DNA from: a virus
Virus record (IMG/VR): IMGVR_UViG_3300020179_000036
Location: 1 to 58,560 of that record
Direction: 5' to 3' (one strand)
Length of the DNA stretch: 58,560 nucleotides
Part shown: in pieces, positions 16,335 through 24,656 of the stretch
Layout of the letters: every line of letters starts with the position of its first letter
Numbering within the stretch: the stretch's first letter is position 1
Program-made: the position numbers and the translations under genes
The notes under the pieces: generated by a model
Database searches by the model: none
Told to the model about the DNA's origin: nothing
The model's input: only the letters and a program-made list of their open reading frames with translations

Positions 16335-16369
16335 GCTCTCACACAACAACCACCACCACCTACAAACCA

Positions 16370-17368
16370 ATGGCAGGCACCGTCCGTAAGGCCTCTGACG
16401 GCAGCTGGATTGCCGACGTCACCGTCAACGGTGTGCGTCGCACTGGCAAATGCAAAAGCCGATCAGAAGCCCTGGCCCGCAAGCGAGAACTGCTCGAGCT
16501 GCTGCTGCAGCGCGATGCCAAGCCCCTTGCAGCCCCTCCGTACACCCTTAAAGAAGCCCGAGCTCTGTCCCTGCGCATCCGCTGGGCAGGCACCGCCTAC
16601 GAGCGCACAGCAGCGATCTACAGCCGCGAGGCCGTGGACTATTTCGGTGAGTTCTTCCCGGCCAACGAGATCACAGCTGCCTCTGTTGACACCTGGCGGC
16701 AGAAGCTGCTGTCCAAGGGCAACCGCCCCAGCACGGTCAACCGCAAGGTGTCAGCCATCAGGGCCATGCTCGCTGATGCCCACCTGCACGGGCACCTGCA
16801 GGAAATACCGCGGATGCCCCAGCAGCTGCGCCTGGTCAACACCAAAGACCGGGTGATCAGCGATGAGGAGCGCGATCGCTTCTGTCTGTACTTCAGGCAG
16901 GTGGGCGAGCCCGCCGCGGCCGACGTGCTGGTGTTCCTGCTTGAGACCGCCTGCCGGTGGGGTGAGGCCGAGCGGGTGAGGGGTCAGGACGTTGATCTGG
17001 TGAAGGGTCGCGTCACCTTCTGGGCCACCAAGAACGGCAAGCCCCGCTCTGTGCCGTTGACCCGCCGTGCCATTGAGGCCCTGGAGCCGCACCTGCCGGC
17101 CGTGCCCAGCCATCGAGTGTGGCCCTACAAGTACACCCGCTATCAGCACCTGTTCAACCTGGCTAAGGGTGCCCTGGGCCTGGCCAATGACAGGGCCCTG
17201 TCTATTCACACCACGCGCCACACCTGCGCCAGCAAGCTGGCCAGCAAGGGCATCCCGCTGCACCAGCTGATGACCTTCGGAGGATGGACAAGCCTGGCCT
17301 CAGTGCAGCGCTACCTGCACCTGCACACCGACGCCCTGGCCGCCTGCGTCAGCGCACTGGAGAGCTGA
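16370..17368 (+). CDS. Tyrosine recombinase (integrase) of phage A
   Basis: 332 aa. An N-terminal arm-binding domain (residues 1-50), a core-binding SAM-like domain (about 65-155) and a catalytic domain with R196, K221 or K224, H280, R283 (HTTRHT), W306 in place of the second His, and nucleophile Y315. It would insert the phage at a host attachment site. It shares only general likeness with the phage B integrase, so the two phages probably use different sites. The ATG follows a CA-rich leader (16341-16360). Confidence 0.95.
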   Translation: MAGTVRKASDGSWIADVTVNGVRRTGKCKSRSEALARKRELLELLLQRDAKPLAAPPYTLKEARALSLRIRWAGTAYERTAAIYSREAVDYFGEFFPANEITAASVDTWRQKLLSKGNRPSTVNRKVSAIRAMLADAHLHGHLQEIPRMPQQLRLVNTKDRVISDEERDRFCLYFRQVGEPAAADVLVFLLETACRWGEAERVRGQDVDLVKGRVTFWATKNGKPRSVPLTRRAIEALEPHLPAVPSHRVWPYKYTRYQHLFNLAKGALGLANDRALSIHTTRHTCASKLASKGIPLHQLMTFGGWTSLASVQRYLHLHTDALAACVSALES

Positions 17369-17369
17369 G

Positions 17370-17585
17370 ATGACTGAGCTGTTCTTGATGGCCCAGCTGG
17401 CCGCTCCTGCCTGCGGCTGGAATTACGGGGCCCAGATCACACCGGACAACAGCTACGTGCTGGGCTGCTCAGTGCCCAATACTTCAGGCGATTACGGAAC
17501 CGTGCTACGCATGGATCCGTTCACGCCTGGCGGGATTCGCACCGAGTCAGCTGCACCTGCACCGTTGCCTGTCTTCACACCTTGA
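17370..17585 (+). CDS. Hypothetical protein after the integrase
   Basis: 71 aa, Pro/Gly/Thr-rich, no domain recognised. It starts 1 bp after the integrase stop. Low complexity at the C-terminus makes it uncertain. Confidence 0.4.
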   Translation: MTELFLMAQLAAPACGWNYGAQITPDNSYVLGCSVPNTSGDYGTVLRMDPFTPGGIRTESAAPAPLPVFTP

Positions 17586-17706
17586 TGGCTTTGCTGTGGA
17601 TGCGTCCACCGGCCTGAAAAATCTGCCGATGCGTTTGGCAGAGATGCTTGAAGCAGACCCATTGGCAGACCCCCTAAATCCCCGAGATGCCTTATGGTGA
17701 CTGGGC

Positions 17707-17766
17707 GGGGGTCTAGCTATCTGGTGAAAGCAGCGGACTCATAATCCGCTGCAAGACCATCCACCC
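17707..17766 (+). other. tRNA-like element (CAT anticodon) without a T arm, candidate attP of phage A
   Basis: The run TAGCTATCTGGTGAAAGCA forms a D arm and GCGGA-CTCATAA-TCCGC a perfect anticodon arm, with the loop used by elongator Met and Ile2 tRNAs. GGTCT at 17710-17714 pairs with AGACC at 17754-17758, closing both arms. No T arm or 3' CCA follows. Since it lies after an integrase, where phage B has a tRNA-Leu fragment, it may be an attachment site or a decayed tRNA. The rest of 17586-17861 holds nothing else I recognise. Confidence 0.45.
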
Positions 17767-17861
17767 CTGCAGAGCAGTCGTGTTTCCTGTCTGCTGCTAG
17801 GCGTTAGACAGTTCTGCATAGGTGGGGTGGAATTGGTGCCGAAAGCACCCGTAACTGCCGA

Positions 17862-20273
17862 TTGAAACCCAAAAATCCCGCGTCCACCCCTGTGGACAAA
17901 CTGCAGAAGCAGAGGGAGGAACGGGAACAAGAACGCGCAAAGTGGGATGCAATCAATCAACGGGCCCGGCTTCGTGAGTTAGTTCGAGAGAGCGTCACGG
18001 AATACGGAACGGCCCTGTTCACCGATAACGCTGAGCGGGTGACGATTGCCCTTGGCCTACTGCTCGAGGAGCTGCTTGCTAATCCATCAAAACCAGGGCC
18101 GTACTTCAGCGCCTGGCCCCTGCTGTTGATGGTCACGAATCGAGGGCCCAGAACATTGGCAGCCATTGCGATTGGCGTGGTCTTGGATCACATCAGCCAG
18201 CGCCCAAGCGAACGCAAGCTGGCCGGTGCCATCGGCCGGGCTCTGCAGGACGAGCTCAAGGCCGGCCGCATTGAGCAGCTCAGCCCTGACTTGCTGCGCC
18301 TGATCCGCAAGCGCAAGGGCAACCGGGCCCTCAGCTCTAAGCAGGTGCTTGATCAGCTGCGCCTAGACGTCAACGGCTGGGCCACTGCCGAGCGCACCCA
18401 AGTGGGTGGCCTGCTGCTGCAGGTGATTACCGCAAACAGCAACCTGATCCGGGTCGAGACCGGCATCCGCAACGGCCGCAGCCGCAAGACGGTGGTGGCC
18501 ACCGACGAGGCCCTGGCAGTGATCAAAGCCAACCCGCCGCGGCCCTTGCCTGCTCGCCGGCTGCCAATGCTGGTACCGCCCAGGCCCTGGTCGGGCATGT
18601 ACGGCGGCGGCCATCTCAACAACGACGACCCCCTGGTGCGCAGCCGGGCGGGTTACGACCTCAGCCACCTGACCCCTGAGGCCATGGCCCCGCTGGTCAA
18701 GGTGGTCAACGCCCTGCAGCAGCAGGAGCTACGCATCGACCCCGAAATGGTGCAGCTGCAGCGCTGCGCCTGGGATCACAACATCCGCGGCTTGTTCCCG
18801 GTCACCCGTGACCCACTGCCGGAGCCGCCTAAACCGCAGGAACTGGTGGGCAGCGAGGAGTACCGCTGCTGGCTGAGGCAGAAGGCCGCGGCCCAATACG
18901 ACCGCAATCAAAACGCCCTGCAGCGCCGGCGCATTGAAGAGACCATCCGCCAGTGCGAGGAGGTAGCGGGCCAGCCGATCTGGTTTGCCTACTGCCTGGA
19001 CTTCCGCTACCGGATCTACAGCAGCAACCGCTATGCCACCCACCAGGGCCCGGACTGGGAGAAGGCGGCCATCAACTTCACCGCTGCTGAACAGTGCAGC
19101 GTTGAGGCCTTTGAGTGGATGCTCAAGGCCGCGGCCGGCCACTACGGCGTGGCCAAGAACTGGCGTGACCGTCTGAGCTGGGGGCAAGAGCACCTGCCGC
19201 AGATCTGCGCAGTGGCTGAGGCTCCGCTGGATCGACTCGAGCTGTGGCGAGATGCCAAAGATCCCTGGCAGTACCTGCAGATCTGCCGCGCCATTGCCCA
19301 GCAGGTGGCTGATACCAACAGCAGCTGCAGCGTGCCCGTCCGGTTCGATCAGACCTGCAGCGGCATTGGCATTGCGGCAGCACTGATGCGTGACCGGCGC
19401 CTGGCACGGCTCACCAACATCAACGGCAAGATCCGCAAGGACATTTACGGCCACGTCGCTGAGGAAGTGCTGCGCCTGCTGCGGCTGGACCTCAGCAACG
19501 GCACCCCATCAGAGGTGCGCATGGCCGAGCTGTGGCTGAAGTTTGGCATCGGCCGCAGCCTGACCAAGGGGCCGGTGATGACCACCATCTATGGCGCCCA
19601 GTTCTTAAGCATCGTCGATGGGCTGGTGGCAGCCCTTGAGGAACGCAAGGCCGGGCTGCGGGTGTCCGAGTGGGAGCTCGCTTACCTAGCGCCTGCCCGC
19701 TACCTAGCCCGCAAGATCAGCCTGCTGCTGGGCAGTGAGCTTAAGAGCTGCCTTGAACTGCAGACCTGGCTGCGCAATGCCTCCAAGAAGGCACTGGCTA
19801 ATGGCAGCCAGCTGGAGTGGACAAATCCCCTTGGGGTGCCGATGCGGTTGGGTGATCAGCTGGACCCACGCACCACCGTTACGAGTTTGGCCCACGGCAA
19901 GCGGCGGTGGCAGGCCTGGAACAATCACGCCGACAACGGTGAGCTTTCAGCCCTCAGCACCAACCGAGCGGTGACCGCCAACGTCGTGCATCACCTTGAC
20001 GCTGCACTGTGTCACATCATGGTCTCCATGGGTAGCGCACACAGCATCCCGCTCCTAACAAATCACGACTGCTTCGCGACAATTCCAAGCCAAGCTGGCT
20101 GGCTGCACCACACCCTGCACGATCAGCTTAGGGTGCTGTACGCCACGGACTGGTTGGACGAGATGAGCCAGCAAATCCGTTCTGCTGCAAGGCTTAGTAA
20201 CATTAAGCGCCCGCCAACTGTTGGCGATCTGTGCCCGGGCGAGATCGGCAGCAACCCACACTGCTTCTCATAA
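17862..20273 (+). CDS. T7-like single-subunit RNA polymerase (phage A)
   Basis: 803 aa from TTG; no better start is in frame, since a stop lies about 60 bp upstream. Catalytic elements of the T7 family are present: D496 in FDQTCSGIG (T7 D537), K569 and Y577 in RSLTKGPVMTTIYG (T7 K631 and Y639, same spacing) and D736 in NHDCFATIP (T7 D812). The protein is about 80 residues shorter than the T7 enzyme. It would transcribe the middle and late genes from phage promoters; I could not identify those promoters. Confidence 0.96.
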   Translation: MKPKNPASTPVDKLQKQREEREQERAKWDAINQRARLRELVRESVTEYGTALFTDNAERVTIALGLLLEELLANPSKPGPYFSAWPLLLMVTNRGPRTLAAIAIGVVLDHISQRPSERKLAGAIGRALQDELKAGRIEQLSPDLLRLIRKRKGNRALSSKQVLDQLRLDVNGWATAERTQVGGLLLQVITANSNLIRVETGIRNGRSRKTVVATDEALAVIKANPPRPLPARRLPMLVPPRPWSGMYGGGHLNNDDPLVRSRAGYDLSHLTPEAMAPLVKVVNALQQQELRIDPEMVQLQRCAWDHNIRGLFPVTRDPLPEPPKPQELVGSEEYRCWLRQKAAAQYDRNQNALQRRRIEETIRQCEEVAGQPIWFAYCLDFRYRIYSSNRYATHQGPDWEKAAINFTAAEQCSVEAFEWMLKAAAGHYGVAKNWRDRLSWGQEHLPQICAVAEAPLDRLELWRDAKDPWQYLQICRAIAQQVADTNSSCSVPVRFDQTCSGIGIAAALMRDRRLARLTNINGKIRKDIYGHVAEEVLRLLRLDLSNGTPSEVRMAELWLKFGIGRSLTKGPVMTTIYGAQFLSIVDGLVAALEERKAGLRVSEWELAYLAPARYLARKISLLLGSELKSCLELQTWLRNASKKALANGSQLEWTNPLGVPMRLGDQLDPRTTVTSLAHGKRRWQAWNNHADNGELSALSTNRAVTANVVHHLDAALCHIMVSMGSAHSIPLLTNHDCFATIPSQAGWLHHTLHDQLRVLYATDWLDEMSQQIRSAARLSNIKRPPTVGDLCPGEIGSNPHCFS

Positions 20274-20275
20274 GA

Positions 20276-20310
20276 CACACCTAGGCGTGTTGCGGACCTG
20301 CACCTAGGTG
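20276..20310. promoter_or_regulatory. Operator-like sites between RNA polymerase and SSB
   Basis: CACCTAGGTG at 20301-20310 is a perfect palindrome identical to the core at 12973-12982. A near-palindrome with the same CCTAGG core and one mismatched pair lies at 20275-20290. The two are about 25 bp apart. Confidence 0.5.
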
Positions 20311-20346
20311 GATACGGTGCTGCTGCACTCCACCTGTAGCGAGCAA

Positions 20347-21009
20347 ATGCCGCGACGCGCAACACTCATCACCCCCGTAGGTGAGGCTGCCTGGGCCAAG
20401 ATCCTGGGCGAACCCGCTGAGCCGTTTGATGGCGACGGTCCCCGGGCCTGGTCCGTCAACCTGCTGCTGGACCCCAACGATCCGAGCACCGTCGAGTTCA
20501 TCGAGAAACTCGAGGCCGAGTTTGCTGAGCTTCATGGCAGCGGCAAGATCAAATACAGCGCCAACGCTTGGCCTTTCGGTGAAGACACCACCAAGGACGA
20601 GCAAGGCCGCAAGGTGCCGACCGGCAAGATGCGCTTCAACTTCAAGCGCAAAGAGACTACCGCCCGTGGCGATGTGAAGTTGCCGCCTGTGGTGACTGAC
20701 TCCAAGCTCAACCCTTGGCCCGCGGCCAAGCTGATCGGCAACGGCAGCAAGATTCGCGTTGCCTTCCAGCCGTGGGGATGGGACACCCCAACCGGCAAAG
20801 GCATGAGCCTTGAGCTTATGCAGGTGCAGGTGTTGGATCACGTTGCTTACGAAAGTGCTGAAGACGCCCCGGTGTTTGAGAAGACCGACGGCTTTGTGTT
20901 GGAAGCAGAGGAGACCCCGGTGTTTGAGCGCGAGCCCGAACTGGCCGTGCTCAGCCCGAGCCAGCGGCTGCGCAAAAGCCAGGAGGTTCCTGATGAGATT
21001 CCTTTCTGA
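20347..21009 (+). CDS. Single-stranded DNA-binding protein, gp2.5-like
   Basis: 220 aa. The N-terminal TPVGEAAWAKILGEP...WSVNLLLDP and the central OB-fold-like region match cyanophage gp2.5-type SSBs. The C-terminus (EVPDEIPF) is acidic with a final Phe, the tail that T7 gp2.5 uses to contact replication partners. It sits after the RNA polymerase as in T7. ATG 20347 is preferred over GTG 20308, since the conserved part begins there. Confidence 0.88.
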   Translation: MPRRATLITPVGEAAWAKILGEPAEPFDGDGPRAWSVNLLLDPNDPSTVEFIEKLEAEFAELHGSGKIKYSANAWPFGEDTTKDEQGRKVPTGKMRFNFKRKETTARGDVKLPPVVTDSKLNPWPAAKLIGNGSKIRVAFQPWGWDTPTGKGMSLELMQVQVLDHVAYESAEDAPVFEKTDGFVLEAEETPVFEREPELAVLSPSQRLRKSQEVPDEIPF

Positions 21010-21401
21010 TGGGATTGCGCACCGCCGATTTCGTACTGCCCGTTCCGCTGCAACCCAAGTCAAGGCCACGCTTTACTTTGAAAGGCAGGGCTTACAAGGA
21101 CAGCAAATACAGGGAGTGGACGGAATCCGTTCGCTCAATTCTTGGCGAGTGGTGGACCCTGCCACCGCTCGAAAAAGGACAAGTGGTGGCTTTGCACTTG
21201 ACCTTTTTTGGCCCGGGGACTTCGGACCTGGACAACTTGGCTGGTGCCGTGATGGATGCCGGCACGGGAATTGTGTGGTCGGACGACAAGGTGACCGTGT
21301 TGCAACGCATCGAAGCTCAGTGGCTGAAAAAGCCCATGAACGCACAGGCCATTTATCTCAAGGTGATTTGGAATGAAAACACCGTTCCCGCTGCGGCGTG
21401 A
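21009..21401 (+). CDS. RusA-like Holliday junction resolvase
   Basis: 130 aa. RusA-family signature: PVPLQPKSRPRFT, then DLDNLAGAVMDAG and VWSDDKVT, giving the acidic active-site residues. It stands where T7 has endonuclease I (gp3) and would resolve branched DNA during replication and packaging. Its ATG overlaps the SSB stop by one base. Confidence 0.9.
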   Translation: MGLRTADFVLPVPLQPKSRPRFTLKGRAYKDSKYREWTESVRSILGEWWTLPPLEKGQVVALHLTFFGPGTSDLDNLAGAVMDAGTGIVWSDDKVTVLQRIEAQWLKKPMNAQAIYLKVIWNENTVPAAA

Positions 21402-21579
21402 GCAGTCGTGCATCAACTGCTTTTACGCCTGTGGCGACAAAGAGGTTGGCGTCCTGTTGTCTTGCCGGCGCAATCCACCTGTTGTTTTCAACACAGGTTC
21501 CTACACGAGAGGCTGCTGGCCGTTTGTTAAGGGGTACGAATGGTGTGGCGAGTGGGCGCCGGAGGAGGTGGTGGCATGA
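21373..21579 (+). CDS. Cys-rich small phage protein
   Basis: 68 aa with [16 protein letters not shown] and WCGEWAP, four to five Cys likely binding zinc. The pattern (CxxC...CRxxPP...WCGEW) is common in phage accessory proteins. Overlaps the RusA gene by 29 bp. Confidence 0.7.
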   Translation: MKTPFPLRREQSCINCFYACGDKEVGVLLSCRRNPPVVFNTGSYTRGCWPFVKGYEWCGEWAPEEVVA

Positions 21580-22145
21580 AGTGTCCCAAATGCGGTCACG
21601 ACAAGAACCGGGTTGTTGAAACCCGGGCCATGCCTGACGGCGACCGCCGCATCCGGCAATGCCAAAGCTGCGGCAAGACCTTCCAAACCATGGAACGGAT
21701 TTGCGTTTTTATTGGCCGCGCTGCTGGCTACGTCGAGATGGCACCGCCCGTCCCAACGCTGGCCGTTGTGCCCGAACAGCCAAAAAAAGTAGCCAAGCCT
21801 GCTGCTGGTTTTGTCGCTCATTTGAACGACGCTGCCTTGGCTGCGGTGATGGCCGACGCTCAGCCATTTCTTGTGCAGTGGTGGAACGAAAGCCGCCGCT
21901 CAAAACACAAGGGCAACGCCACTTGGACCGAGGCGGCATGGCAAGCAAGCGTTCAGCGCGTTGCTGCCCTGCCTCTATGGCAGCAGCAGCTATTGGCTCA
22001 GGCCGGTGTTGAACACGGCTGGCAGGCGCTCAAGCCTGAGTACCTGAAAGAGGAGCTGGCCAAGCCGCAGGCCAGCGGCAGACCGATGCCCAAAGACCCG
22101 GCGATGCTTGCCGCCCTTGAGCAATGGCCCAGCCAAACCGCCTGA
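21576..22145 (+). CDS. NrdR-like zinc ribbon protein
   Basis: 189 aa. Residues 1-40 form a zinc ribbon (CPKCG...[26 protein letters not shown]) very like the N-terminus of NrdR, the repressor of ribonucleotide reductase genes, but the ATP-cone of NrdR is missing. Residues 60-189 are an unrecognised helical domain. It may bind DNA or RNA. ATG 21576 is preferred because the zinc ribbon begins there. Confidence 0.65.
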   Translation: MKCPKCGHDKNRVVETRAMPDGDRRIRQCQSCGKTFQTMERICVFIGRAAGYVEMAPPVPTLAVVPEQPKKVAKPAAGFVAHLNDAALAAVMADAQPFLVQWWNESRRSKHKGNATWTEAAWQASVQRVAALPLWQQQLLAQAGVEHGWQALKPEYLKEELAKPQASGRPMPKDPAMLAALEQWPSQTA

Positions 22146-22660
22146 CACCAGAGACGTTCTTGGCGGTCGCCGAAATGATCGCAGCCCACCTGCGCATTAA
22201 AGAAGCCGACCGCTGGAGCCCTCACATTTGCCGCCTGAAGTTTCACAGTTTCACCTCTGAGTTCCCGGAGATCAACGAACCGCAGTTCATGTGGGCCGCT
22301 GAGCAGTGGATTCAAAGCCTGAAGCCTGACGTCTTCAAGCGTTATCCCACTTGGAAAGAATTGATGGCACCGCTGTATCGCAGTGAAAACGGCCTGGCCA
22401 ACAGGAGCTGGGGCTACAAGCCTGAGCTGCCTGGCTTTTGCCAGCCCACACAACCGCAGCTGGCAATGCTGCCCGCCGAGCCTTACAGCCTGGCGGCAGC
22501 ACCAGACCCACACAACGCTGATGCCTATGTGCCATTCACCTGCACCGAGCATCCGCTGTTGCCGCCTGCTGTGGATGAAAGGCCTGGCCTGACGCCTGAG
22601 CGTTGGGCCGACTACCTCAAATGGGTCAACCAAGAAGAGGCTCGCGTTGATGCCAGCTGA
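22124..22660 (+). CDS. Hypothetical protein in the replication region
   Basis: 178 aa. A helical N-terminal domain with many aromatic residues, then a Pro-rich linker. It overlaps the zinc-ribbon gene by 22 bp. It occupies the place where T7-like phages carry primase-helicase and DNA polymerase, but I see no motif of either. Confidence 0.6.
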   Translation: MAQPNRLTPETFLAVAEMIAAHLRIKEADRWSPHICRLKFHSFTSEFPEINEPQFMWAAEQWIQSLKPDVFKRYPTWKELMAPLYRSENGLANRSWGYKPELPGFCQPTQPQLAMLPAEPYSLAAAPDPHNADAYVPFTCTEHPLLPPAVDERPGLTPERWADYLKWVNQEEARVDAS

Positions 22661-22860
22661 TGCAACCACTCTTCAGCCACACCGAGCTCAGGGGAATCCT
22701 CGAGCACGGACTGCTGACTGGCAAATGGTCAGTGCTGCAGTTCAACAAGAAAGCCCGTGATGCGGTGCTGCCCAGCAAGCAGTTCCTTGAAGACCACCCA
22801 GAGTTTCAAGACATGGAACTCCGGGACATGGAGGCCTTCCGCAGGCACCACTACCCATGA
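22660..22860 (+). CDS. Hypothetical small protein
   Basis: 66 aa, charged, joined by TGATG and ATGA overlaps to both neighbours, so translation is probably coupled. No domain recognised. Confidence 0.6.
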   Translation: MQPLFSHTELRGILEHGLLTGKWSVLQFNKKARDAVLPSKQFLEDHPEFQDMELRDMEAFRRHHYP

Positions 22861-23087
22861 CCTGGAAGCAGTACAGCAAAGGCCAAGAGGTTCGCTTCCG
22901 TGCCCTTGGCGGTTGGGTTAAGGGCCACATCACCGAGACCTATCACGACTCAGTTTCTGTTGTCTTCACTCGAGGCGCACAGGAACGCAACATTCGTGTT
23001 TATGACCTACGCAACATTCAGCCATGTCCACCAAGCAACAAGAAGAACCAATCGACGTCTCAAGAGCCTCCGTTGTTCGGATGTTGA
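22857..23087 (+). CDS. Small beta-rich protein, KOW/SH3-like
   Basis: 76 aa. The stretch YSKGQEVRFRALGGWVKGHITETYHDSVSVVF...RVYDLRNIQP has the look of a small SH3-like barrel. The last 20 residues overlap the next gene. Function unknown. Confidence 0.55.
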   Translation: MTWKQYSKGQEVRFRALGGWVKGHITETYHDSVSVVFTRGAQERNIRVYDLRNIQPCPPSNKKNQSTSQEPPLFGC

Positions 23088-23197
23088 ATTACGCCAAGCG
23101 TTATCACGAGGAGGCTGTTGAACACAGCTATCCGCAGGTTTGGTGGGAGGGCTACATCCGTGCCTGTGAACAGATCCTTGACATGGAGAACGAGTGA
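23024..23197 (+). CDS. Hypothetical small protein
   Basis: 57 aa, acidic and helical (VVRMLNYAKRYHEEAVE...QVWWEGYIRACEQILDMENE). Overlaps both neighbours, the downstream one by ATGA-type coupling. Confidence 0.55.
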   Translation: MSTKQQEEPIDVSRASVVRMLNYAKRYHEEAVEHSYPQVWWEGYIRACEQILDMENE

Positions 23198-23424
23198 TGA
23201 GCTGGATGGTCCCCAGTCGCCTGCCGCAAGAAGGCCCTGAGCCGATCCTTGGCCCTGGCATTAGCCATCCCAAGCCCAGGGAGGCAACACGCATGTTCTT
23301 TCTCGAGGTGAAACGCCCGGGTTACAAAACCATGCGTGTCACCAAGCCCGCGCCGACCCTGGCCAAGGCAATTAAGTATTGCCAGAACATCTGGCCTGAT
23401 TCCACCGTCACACCCGTCAAATGA
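23197..23424 (+). CDS. Conserved small protein
   Basis: 75 aa. The C-terminal half (TMRVTKPAPTLAKAIKYCQNIWPDST) aligns with phage B 56212-56466 (VMRTTILAKNNSQALKFSKNRYPNAT). A conserved small fold of unknown role. Confidence 0.65.
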   Translation: MSWMVPSRLPQEGPEPILGPGISHPKPREATRMFFLEVKRPGYKTMRVTKPAPTLAKAIKYCQNIWPDSTVTPVK

Positions 23425-23627
23425 ACTTGCTAGAGGATTGCCTCTCAATCCAATACGCCTTGGGTGAGTACGGCATTGACGACAGGCGCCGCATGAAAGA
23501 AGTGATCCGCGAGATCGCCAACATCATCCGCACCTGGGCACCAGACCCAGGGCAAGCACGCATTTGTCATCTTGCAATCAATGAGGTGGCTGACCGCATG
23601 ATTCGCGAAATTACGGAAACGCCATGA
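23421..23627 (+). CDS. Conserved small protein with IRTWAPDxGQARICHLAINEVADR
   Basis: 68 aa. The central block IRTWAP...QARICHLA and INEVADR is almost identical to the product of phage B 55835-56056, although flanking sequence differs. Such strong local conservation suggests a functional site. Role unknown. Confidence 0.7.
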   Translation: MNLLEDCLSIQYALGEYGIDDRRRMKEVIREIANIIRTWAPDPGQARICHLAINEVADRMIREITETP

Positions 23628-23713
23628 ACAAAGGCACAGGCATCATGCTTGCCGGCTGCATCTTCAGCGCAGTGGCTATCGGCATCCTCTACATCGCCAC
23701 CATCCACTCATGA
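23624..23713 (+). CDS. 29-aa membrane microprotein
   Basis: MNKGTG, then one hydrophobic helix to the end. Linked by ATGA overlaps to the genes on both sides, which supports translation. Role unknown. Confidence 0.5.
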   Translation: MNKGTGIMLAGCIFSAVAIGILYIATIHS

Positions 23714-24450
23714 AGGCTCTAATCGACACGGAGTATTACCTCTTTACTGCAGCATCTGCCTGCCAGTACGAGGCTGAGTGGGCCCCTGATGTGTGGACCT
23801 ACTTCTGCCGGCATGACGATGCCAAGGAAGTCTTCCAAGAGCAGCTGGGTGCCTTTCGCGAGTTGCTGCCAGATCACGAGCAGGTGCTGGTTTTTGGCAG
23901 CTCCCTCTCCTTTCGCTACGGGGTGTGGCCGCAGTACAAAAGCAACCGCAAGAAGTACCGCAAGCCAGCTGGCTACCGGAAGCTGATCGAATGGGTCCAT
24001 CACTCGGGCCCCGCCCGTGGCTGGCGCACCGTCGAGCTACCTGACATTGAGGGCGACGACGTGCTTGGCGTGCTCTACAAACCCGGCGACGTGATAGTAA
24101 GCGTGGACAAGGACATGCTTACCCTGCCTGGGCTGCACCTGCGGGACGGCCAGATCCTAGAGATGAACCGCCTGGAGGCTGATCGCAACTTTTACCAGCA
24201 GGTGTTGACCGGAGACGTCAGCGACAACTACCCAGGCTGCCCTGGCTATGGCCCGGTCACTGCAGAAAAAGCATTGGCTGGTTGCTCAACAGAGGTGGAG
24301 ATGTGGAATGAAGTTTTGGCCGCCTACAAAAAGAAAGGCTTTGGTGAGGCCTATGCCAAGACGCAAGCCCGTTGTGCTCGTATCCTTCGGGCTGGTGAGT
24401 ACGACTTGGAGGCCGGCACTCCCCTGTTGTGGAGGCCGCCGGTAGGCTGA
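23710..24450 (+). CDS. 5'-3' exonuclease, gp6-like
   Basis: 246 aa. FEN/PIN-type nuclease: LIDTEYYLFTAA at the start, VFGSSLSFRYGVWPQYKSNRKKYRKP, the acidic LPDIEGDDVLGVLY and SVDKDMLTLPG, and a helix-hairpin-helix-like DVSDNYPGCPGYGPVTAEKAL. In T7 this enzyme removes RNA primers and degrades host DNA. It precedes the virion genes, as in T7. Confidence 0.9.
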   Translation: MKALIDTEYYLFTAASACQYEAEWAPDVWTYFCRHDDAKEVFQEQLGAFRELLPDHEQVLVFGSSLSFRYGVWPQYKSNRKKYRKPAGYRKLIEWVHHSGPARGWRTVELPDIEGDDVLGVLYKPGDVIVSVDKDMLTLPGLHLRDGQILEMNRLEADRNFYQQVLTGDVSDNYPGCPGYGPVTAEKALAGCSTEVEMWNEVLAAYKKKGFGEAYAKTQARCARILRAGEYDLEAGTPLLWRPPVG

Positions 24451-24452
24451 GT

Positions 24453-24656
24453 TTGATCTGCATACCTGCAGTGCTTCAACCAATCGTCACTGAAGAGTTG
24501 CTTGTCAAGTTGCGGGAAGTGTTTCCTGCAGCTGTCAGCCGTTTCTTGTCGCACCGCGATCTGGACGTTCTGATCGGTCAACAGGAAGTGATGGCCTACC
24601 TGGAGAAGCTGCTGGAAGAGCAGAAGTCTGATCCGCTCAATCTGGAGGAGCTCTGA
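24453..24656 (+). CDS. Small conserved phage protein
   Basis: 67 aa from TTG (a GTG at 24471 would give 61 aa). VTEELLVKLREVFP and VLIGQQEVMAYLEKLL resemble small proteins found before the virion genes of many podoviruses. Start uncertain. Its stop overlaps the next ATG. Confidence 0.55.
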   Translation: MICIPAVLQPIVTEELLVKLREVFPAAVSRFLSHRDLDVLIGQQEVMAYLEKLLEEQKSDPLNLEEL

